Source of the DNA: Nansenia antarctica
Taxonomy: Eukaryota > Chordata > Actinopteri > Argentiniformes > Microstomatidae
Reading direction: 5' to 3'
Assembly (NCBI GenBank): GCA_963989245.1
Contig: OZ022349.1
Location: forward strand, 6,605,236-6,669,235
Length of the DNA: 64,000 nt
Shown here: piece after piece, positions 57,812 through 64,000 of the stretch
Layout of the letters: the number at the start of each line of letters is the position of its first letter
Numbering within the stretch: position 1 is the stretch's first letter
Translations under genes and position numbers: made by a program
The notes under the pieces: model-generated
What the model saw: the letters and a program-made list of their open reading frames with translations, nothing else
Told to the model about the DNA's origin: nothing
The model's database searches: none

Positions 57812-59450
57812 TAAGCCTGTAGTTACTCTTTGTAGAAAGACTATCTCATGTTACAGCAAGAAGAATGTCACACCCACCCAATCTGCCGTAGAATACTCTC
57901 AAAGAATACTCTCTTTTTGCTCATGGTGGTCCTTCTGAGCTAACCTACTCTCTCGCAAGTTAAGTCAATGCTATAATGTTATGTTTACAGCACGATGAGA
58001 TTGTAATTCTTGTAAAAAATATCTGTGATAACAATGGATAACCAAAAACAACATCAAACAAAAAGATCTGTTTGCTAGTCTACTCAGCTCAGACATTTCC
58101 TTTTTTAAATAATCACTTCATTTCATGACACAGAGATAACTAGATTTGTATTTTATATTTTGATAAATAAAATGGATTCATTGTTTTAATGGGTGCCCTG
58201 CTTTTTCAAAGGAGATACAAAAAAGATATACTGTACTGTAGATATATTATTAATATGGTTAATGCATCATTTCAGCTGGCCCAAAGCACGAGTGACGTTG
58301 CGGATCGCATTTTTTTACTACTACTGTTCAGCACCCCTGGATATAAATATAATAAATGGCATAATCAAGTAATTACAACAGTTGTACCTTTCTATAACCA
58401 AAACAACAGTGACTTAAGCTAAGATCTCAGGACCCAAATTCATTAATGTAGATGCATTAATAATCTGACCGAAATGTATCATAATATTTCTCATACTTTT
58501 CATCTGAACTGGATATTCATACACTCAATACACTCTTCTTTTTGTTCACTCTCTCGCCTCACTGTTCTGAAACTGAAATCCATGGAGCAATTATTCAAAT
58601 TTGCCCTTTTTTAATTTATTTATTTATTTTTAAAAGAAAGATATTTCTTTTTAGTTATTTTTTTCTGAGTGGGGCAGTCATTTAAACATTTTTATTGGAC
58701 AGATATAGTGAAGACAGACAGGAAAGTAAGGAGAAGAAGGGAGAGAGAAGGCATGTCAGCAGGGCATGGGGCCGGGTTCAAACCCATGCCGACATGGGCT
58801 TATGTGTGTACTGTAGGCCGCGGTGCTAGACCACTGGACCACCCCAGGCCACACAAATTTGCCTTGTTTTTGACAAATTTGCTTGTTTTTATGAGGTGAA
58901 AATGTATGGATTTGAACTATACACCTCTATGTAATTACGTTTGTCTTATTTTCCTTTTCTTGTTGAAATTTAGAATCATATGATTTGTTTGCAACGTTTT
59001 TCAACTGTTAGTGAATGAGCACAGAATCTATAGGCCTTTTCACACTGCAGTTGTCTTAGCCCAGGGCTATCCTGAATTCACTATCCATTAGTTAACACTT
59101 ATTTCGATCCACATAGGGTTTTGGTAGAATATGGCACTAACAATGCTGAGGTTGTTTGTGAATGTTAGTGGCATACTATAAGAATCCCCCTTGTATTGAA
59201 AGCTATTGAATGGATATTAATGTTATGTTTGGGCATACCATGTTTGACCTAAATTAACTTCTCCACCTAACTTAGATAGAACAGTTTTCCTGTCCTAGAG
59301 CTCTCCTCTCCTTCATGTCTCTAATCATTTTATTTATTGTGTGTGTGTGTGTGTGTGTATTTGAAAAAGAGGATTTGTGTGTGTGTGTGTGGGTGTGGGT
59401 GTGGGTGTGGGTGTTTGCGTGCGTGTGTGTGTGTGTATTTGAAAAAGAGG

Positions 59451-59504
<54 letters not shown>

Positions 59505-59773
59505 CTTGAAAAGAGGATGTCCTGAGGGTGGGTGGCCAGAGGAGACGAAACTGTCAACTCCCTTGCTGTTGACTTTAATTACGTGTTAGTACACAGTGAC
59601 AGTTCACATGACATGGCTCAATTCCCATGATGGTAAATCAAATACATTTATCAGTAAAGTGAGATCCCTTGGCTTTGTATTGTACCCTAAAGTATGGCCA
59701 CATTTTTGTTTTAGTGTCAAATGGAAAAGTGCCTTTTCCTGCAGGTACCAAAGCTTCAGTGATAGTCGTGAGC
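57812..59773. other. Intergenic spacer, naglu to coasy; SINE-like piece and TG microsatellite
   Basis: No gene recognised. HSD17B1, which lies here in mammals, is not visible. Bases 58,670-58,860 resemble a tRNA-derived repeat (GGGTTCAAACCCATGCC, then CACTGGACCACC). Bases 59,339-59,505 are long (TG)n blocks with a duplicated TATTTGAAAAAGAGGAT spacer. Confidence 0.5.
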
Positions 59774-60033
59774 TTAGAATTATAAGGTTCTATCTCCATT
59801 TAGAATGATAAGGTTCTATCTCCGTTTAGGGCAGTTCAGAGATATTGAGCGTCAAAGTTTTTACATTCCATTATGTTTTGTGAGATGGAACCTTTGTATT
59901 TTATGAATTACTAACTCAAAAATGTCAACATTTTAAAAATAACACCACACAGGCATTAATAAACACCTAATGGATCAGATTATGTAAAAAACTCAATTTT
60001 GACAAAAATGGAGATAGAACCTTATAATTCTAA
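59774..60033 (+). mobile_element. MITE (TTAGAATTATAAGGTTC ends), left copy
   Basis: 260 bp with inverted ends TTAGAATTATAAGGTTCTAT and its complement. The left end is duplicated once (27 bp). It pairs with the inverted copy at 60,607-60,839. Confidence 0.75.
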
Positions 60034-60109
60034 CGACACAAGTTGTTAGAACTACATAAATGCTTATCTGACTACACTGCCCATAATTATGTCGCAAGAA
60101 AAATCAGTT

Positions 60110-60242
60110 CGACCAATCAAGTCAGGTGTCACGTGATTGGCTGGTAGGTGTTCCTTGTGGCAGAAATAATATCCGACAGTGCAATATGTAGTCAGTATTT
60201 GTTGCTTAGATACACACCTTTCATTTCCCAGCTCGAATACAC
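60110..60242 (+). promoter_or_regulatory. coasy promoter and 5'UTR exon 1 (candidate)
   Basis: CCAAT (60,112) and reverse CCAAT (ATTGG, 60,136) flank a GTCACGTGAT E-box (CACGTG 60,130-60,135). About 100 bp downstream a good donor (ACAC|GTAAGT) lies at 60,242/60,243. It would splice to the acceptor TTCCTTCTAG at 61,610, just before the coasy start exon. Confidence 0.5.
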
Positions 60243-60606
60243 GTAAGTATCTAACCTGTAAACGACACTTTTTAGCACTATTCTACTCGTTTACGGGGCT
60301 AGTAGCACTTAGCCTTTAGCTTTCCTACCCAGTGCCATCCACATTAGTTTAGCTACCCAGCGAGCTAGCCTCGGGTCCTCAACACACTCGGGGCTGCGTT
60401 CGTAAATTTGCTCTGAGAGCACCGGGACCGCACACTAGGTACAACGTCATAATGGGACCAAGTAACTTGATTGGACCAGAGGCGTTCCATGAGTGCTGAT
60501 CAGATGTCCAGAACGATTTTACGAACGCACTCTTGAATTGTTGTACTTGTTAGGTGTAGCTTAGCTTGAATGTTGGTGTGGTTCGCTGTTATGACATTAC
60601 GTGACG

Positions 60607-60839
60607 TTAGAATTATAAGGTTCTATCTAATTTTTGTCAAAATTGAGTTTTTTACATAATCTGATCCATTAGGTGTTTATTAATGCCTGTGTGATGTTAT
60701 TTTTAAAATGTTGACATTTTTGAGTTAGTAATTCATAAAATACAAAGGTTCCATCTCACAAAACATAATGGAATGTAAAAACTTTGACGCTCAATATCTC
60801 TGAACTACCCTAAACGGAGATAGAACCTTATCATTCTAA
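60607..60839 (-). mobile_element. Same MITE, inverted copy
   Basis: The reverse complement of 59,774-60,033 over most of its length, with the same TTAGAATTATAAGGTTC/GGAGATAGAACCTTAT ends. It lies 573 bp from the first copy, with the coasy promoter between. Confidence 0.75.
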
Positions 60840-61334
60840 ACTCACGACTTGTTAGGTGTAGTTTAGTGTGAATGTTGTACTTGTAGGTGTATCTTAGCTT
60901 GAGTGTTGGTGTGGTTCGCTGTTGTGACATTAGCCAGGCTCCTCGTGAAAGTCAGGTGAAGTCATGTCATGTGCAATCATCACGTTTGACAGATAATTGA
61001 GACATTTAGACAGTTTGCTAGCTAGCATTCCTCCATGTTTACGTTAGCCATTGCATGTCCAAGTGAGCACTTCAACCTTGAGCTGTCCTCTCTCCCACTG
61101 AGGTCTTCTGTTGATAAATGACTTATTAGGTCGATTGGTAAATCCTCCCTGACCTGGCTGACCCCATATCAGATTATCCAACAGCTCCATTGCCTTGTGT
61201 CACCTTGCCTGTCGGATGGTCTTCAACTCAACCAGTCATGAGAATTGAACATTCGGTTTATTCAAGTTATTCTGTTCAAGTATTTGTTTTCCTCTCCACT
61301 GCACTGTGCAGACAGTAACCATGTCTGGTATGAC

Positions 61335-61380
61335 CAGGGTATCCGCGGTGTCTTGAAAAGTATTAAAAGTTGATAAATAA
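61335..61380. repeat. 5' fragment of the CAGGGTATCCGC MITE
   Basis: 46 bp matching the first bases of 52,299 and 63,337, then abrupt loss of similarity. Confidence 0.6.
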
Positions 61381-61655
61381 CGAGATTAAAACCTGATCAA
61401 AGTTCAACTGTGATGATGGCATGAGTTGGAAAGACCATCCATAATCCAGCTACGTCTTGTGTTGATATTAATTTGTCACCTGAAGATTGTTGTAGGCTGA
61501 CAAAGTTGCTGCAGTTTCTTCACATACTCACCTACTGTGTAAACAAAAGGTTTGTGTGTACTGTGTACTTAGGCCTGATTGTTTGAAGTGTGTGCACCGT
61601 TTCCTTCTAGATACCTCTGCGTCTGTCCCTGCTGGCCCTGTGACGTCACACCAAC

Positions 61656-63942
61656 ATGTCCATGTTCAGCACAGGTATCCTTGTGCTCACCTCCCCACTG
61701 CACACCCTCCCCCTCCGCATCGCCCCTGTCCTCAGCTCGGCCGCCCAGGTGGTGGAGCGCACCCTCTACGTCCACCTCCACCCAGGCCTGAACCTGGGCG
61801 GCGGCGGGGGGGCCGGGCAGCTCCGCCCCGTCTTCATCTCCCCTGTGGTGGACCTGTCCAGCCTCATCACCCGGCTCTACAGCAACGCGGCGGACGTGTG
61901 CGGACACCTCGACGTCCGGGTGCTGTTGACCAACATCAACGCCCAGCCCGGTGCCTCTGGTTCGGGGACGGGGACGGGCCCAGGAGGGGCTAGTAGTAAC
62001 CCCTTCCCCTCCCCACAGCCCCTCTCCCACCCCCCGGAGGTGGTGCTGACGGACTTCCCCGTGCAGGACCCAGGCCAGTCCTCTCTGGTAGGCCAGTGTC
62101 TGCAGAGGTACGCCGGCCACTGTTACGTCTGCACCCCGGGGTTGGCCTCGGTCCTGCTCCACCCTCAGCTCCAGAGGCTGGAGAAGGAGGAGGAGCTGGG
62201 GCAGGAGGAGAACGTGGAGGGGCAGAAGGGGAGTGACGCCAGGTCGGAGGAGCCCATGGAGACTTACAACGACGTGGTGGTCGGGGGGACGTTTGACCGC
62301 CTCCACGGGGCGCACAAGACACTTCTGAACGTCTCGTGCCTCTTAGCAAACAAGCGTTTCGTTATCGGGGTGTGTGACCAAGACTTGCTGAAAAGTAAGT
62401 GGAATGATGAGCTGGTTGGTGAACTGTGTCCTGGATAGTTTAGCTTTAGCATCTCTTCTTGTGCATATTATTCTTCTTGTGCATATTATTGGCTCACGTA
62501 CTGCATAAAATATAACCTTGGATTGATTCTATAGCCTGGTATTATTAATGACTCATTTACAACGAGTGTTCATGTTCAAGAATGAGAAATCCCTTGTAAG
62601 ATAAATTAAATGTTGCCTGTTCTGATACTCTAGTTGCTTGTTCCGCTCCTCCTCAACCTCTTGCTCCCAGAGAAGGTCCTAAAGGAACTTATCGAACCCT
62701 ACGCCCTGCGGGTCCAGCAGCTCAAAGAGTTCCTGCAGGACGTCAAGCCCTCGTTGCAGTATGAGATTGTGCCCCTCTCCGATCCCTTCGGACCCTCCGT
62801 CACCGACTCCCAACTGCAGTGCATTGTGGTCAGTGAGGAAACCAGGAAGGGGGGTGAGGCTGTGAACAAGAAGCGCCTTGAAAACGTAAGTGTGTACTTG
62901 CCCTATTTTATCTGTTAACTTTTAAGTGAGGGTGAAGGCATAGGTGTTTTGTTTTAGATTCATTGCCTCAAGTTCTCATTCAATAGTGCAGCAGGGTGCA
63001 AGACAATCTCTTGGGTTCAACTTTGAGTACTTTAAATAAAAGAAGACGCGTTCGAGTCCAACCAAGGTTTACCATTTATTATAGATCTGCAGAAGAGAGT
63101 CAAAAACGGCTGTCTGAGAGAGACCAAACTCTGGCAGAGTGCACCATCTCTCTCTGTCTCAAACTCTCTCAGGGTTTTTCGATAAAACCCTTTTACAGGG
63201 ACAGCAACACATGCACCGTTCAATTACAAGAGGTTTAATTTAGGTCAGTGTGTCCTTGCAATTTATTTTTGCTGGATATGTGTTTTTTGTATACGTCTCG
63301 TCACACACTGTTTGTATTCTATCTGCTCTATACCAGCAGGGTATCCGCAGTGTCTTGAAAAGTATTAAAAGTTGATAAATCAAGACCCTTAATAAGTATT
63401 AAAAAGTCTTATCATGATTTTATGAGGTCTTGAATTTTGTAGGTATTTTTCTGAATTAGACTGTCCAAAGACTAAGAGTCCTAAAAACCTTTAGTAAAAG
63501 TTTTGTGAGTTTATTAGTTTTATTAAAAAACAAAGATGAACCGGAAATTCTGTTGTATGATAGTGGTCTAGTCTATTGCAAACTAAAACTGTTAAGTTAA
63601 AGGTGTCACTGATGTAAACGGTTACAGCTCGAAGTGGCGGTGAGGTCTGGAAAAATATTGACAAAGAGAAAGGTATTGAAATTAACCTCAAGATTCCTGT
63701 ATATACCCTGAGTAGGTAACATAGACACGGCTGTTCTAGTGTCAACTCTCACTTAGATCCAACTGTCACTTTCAAATTAACCTCAAGATTCCTGTATATA
63801 CCCTGACCAGGGTCTCCCAGGACTGGTGCTCCATGAGATCCAGCTGCTGAAGGATGCCCACCACACTGAGACAGAGGAGGAGAAGATCAGCTCGTCCAGT
63901 CTCCGCTCACGCCTCCTAGGGACCCTCCTCACAGCCCCGACA
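61656..63942 (+). CDS. coasy: Coenzyme A synthase (bifunctional PPAT/DPCK), N-terminal part
   Basis: COASY catalyses the last two steps of coenzyme A synthesis: phosphopantetheine adenylyltransferase, then dephospho-CoA kinase. It acts at mitochondria and in the cytosol. Coding exons seen are 61,656-62,394, 62,671-62,885 and 63,811-63,942. Their 1,086 bp give 362 codons with compatible phases. The N-terminus (STGILVLTSPLHTL, AAQVVERTLYVHLHPG, HLDVRVLLTNI, HPPEVVLTDF) matches the vertebrate regulatory region. The PPAT domain has VVGGTFDRLHGAHKTLL (nucleotidyltransferase motif), DQDLLK, VKPSLQYEIVPLSDPFGP and VVSEETRKGG. The last exon gives LHEIQLLKD and EEKISSSSLRSRLLG. The dephospho-CoA kinase domain lies beyond the window. 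The start exon follows TTCCTTCTAG at 61,610. The acceptor of the third coding exon (CCAG at 63,807-63,810) directly abuts a MITE end. Confidence 0.93.
63337..63805. mobile_element. CAGGGTATCCGC MITE, full copy plus duplicated 3' end, in coasy intron
   Basis: Bases 63,337-63,710 are a 374-bp copy of the element at 52,299, with a small internal deletion. About 60 bp later its last 34 bp recur (63,772-63,805) and end five bases before the coasy exon. Confidence 0.75.
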
Positions 63943-64000
63943 GTAAGCCTCTTCTCCCCCTTCAACACCGATGCAGCAATGGTTTCTCTCGCAATATCAT

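Noticed and set aside
59315..59557. Open frames of alternating Cys-Val or His-Thr
   Set aside because: They are translations of the (TG)n microsatellite.
61569..62349. 248-codon antisense frame opposite coasy
   Set aside because: It mirrors the GC-rich coasy exon, and the sense frame has clear homology and splice sites.

Overview
The window is nuclear DNA from a vertebrate, almost certainly a teleost fish. It has spliced genes with GT-AG introns, no operons, and dense fish-type transposons (Tc1, hAT, piggyBac, Ty3/gypsy, copia, L1, SINE/LINE tails). It also has long TA, TG and GA microsatellites and GCTAGCTA-rich spacers. The order NAGLU then COASY at the right end matches the vertebrate neighbourhood (NAGLU-HSD17B1-COASY on human 17q21), although no HSD17B1 is visible here. 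I saw no rRNA, tRNA or CRISPR.

Layout. 0-6.4 kb: a partial piggyBac end, a PRY-SPRY exon, an intact-looking four-exon Myb/SANT-like gene on the minus strand (2.4-3.5 kb), a LINE 3' fragment and a multi-exon piggyBac with one stop codon. 6.4-12.5 kb: mostly unannotatable sequence with an LTR, a few orphan exon-like pieces, a tandemly duplicated copia fragment and gypsy pieces. 12.4-16.7 kb: a Ty3/gypsy integrase interrupted by a complete 2,983-bp hAT with exact 8-bp target duplications. 16.7-18.8 kb: a tandem array of 270-bp (90-codon) modules in a 976-bp higher-order repeat. 18.8-24 kb: an IS630-like transposase, a perfect 157-bp-arm palindromic element, gypsy remnants and a SCAN/gag-like remnant.

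24.1-37.3 kb: two copies of a tdrd5-like gene (LOTUS and Tudor domains, piRNA pathway) on the minus strand, about 10 kb apart, each damaged differently. Copy A has lost its 3' exons to a repeat junction and carries a hAT at its start codon. Copy B has its 3' exons, an L1 in an intron and a 2-bp frameshift. A dead Tc1 lies between them. 37.5-41.6 kb: a GC-rich gypsy pol/gag remnant and a LINE fragment. 41.6-44.8 kb: repeats and spacer.

44.9-57.8 kb: a tandem duplication of naglu (lysosomal alpha-N-acetylglucosaminidase). Both copies have six exons, both reading frames close exactly (749 and 755 residues), and both keep the two catalytic glutamates. 60.1-63.9 kb: the promoter, 5'UTR exon and first three coding exons of coasy. 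It continues past the window and is bracketed and invaded by MITEs. The likely functional host genes are therefore naglu x2, coasy and perhaps the small Myb/SANT gene. The rest is mostly mobile DNA and decaying duplicates.
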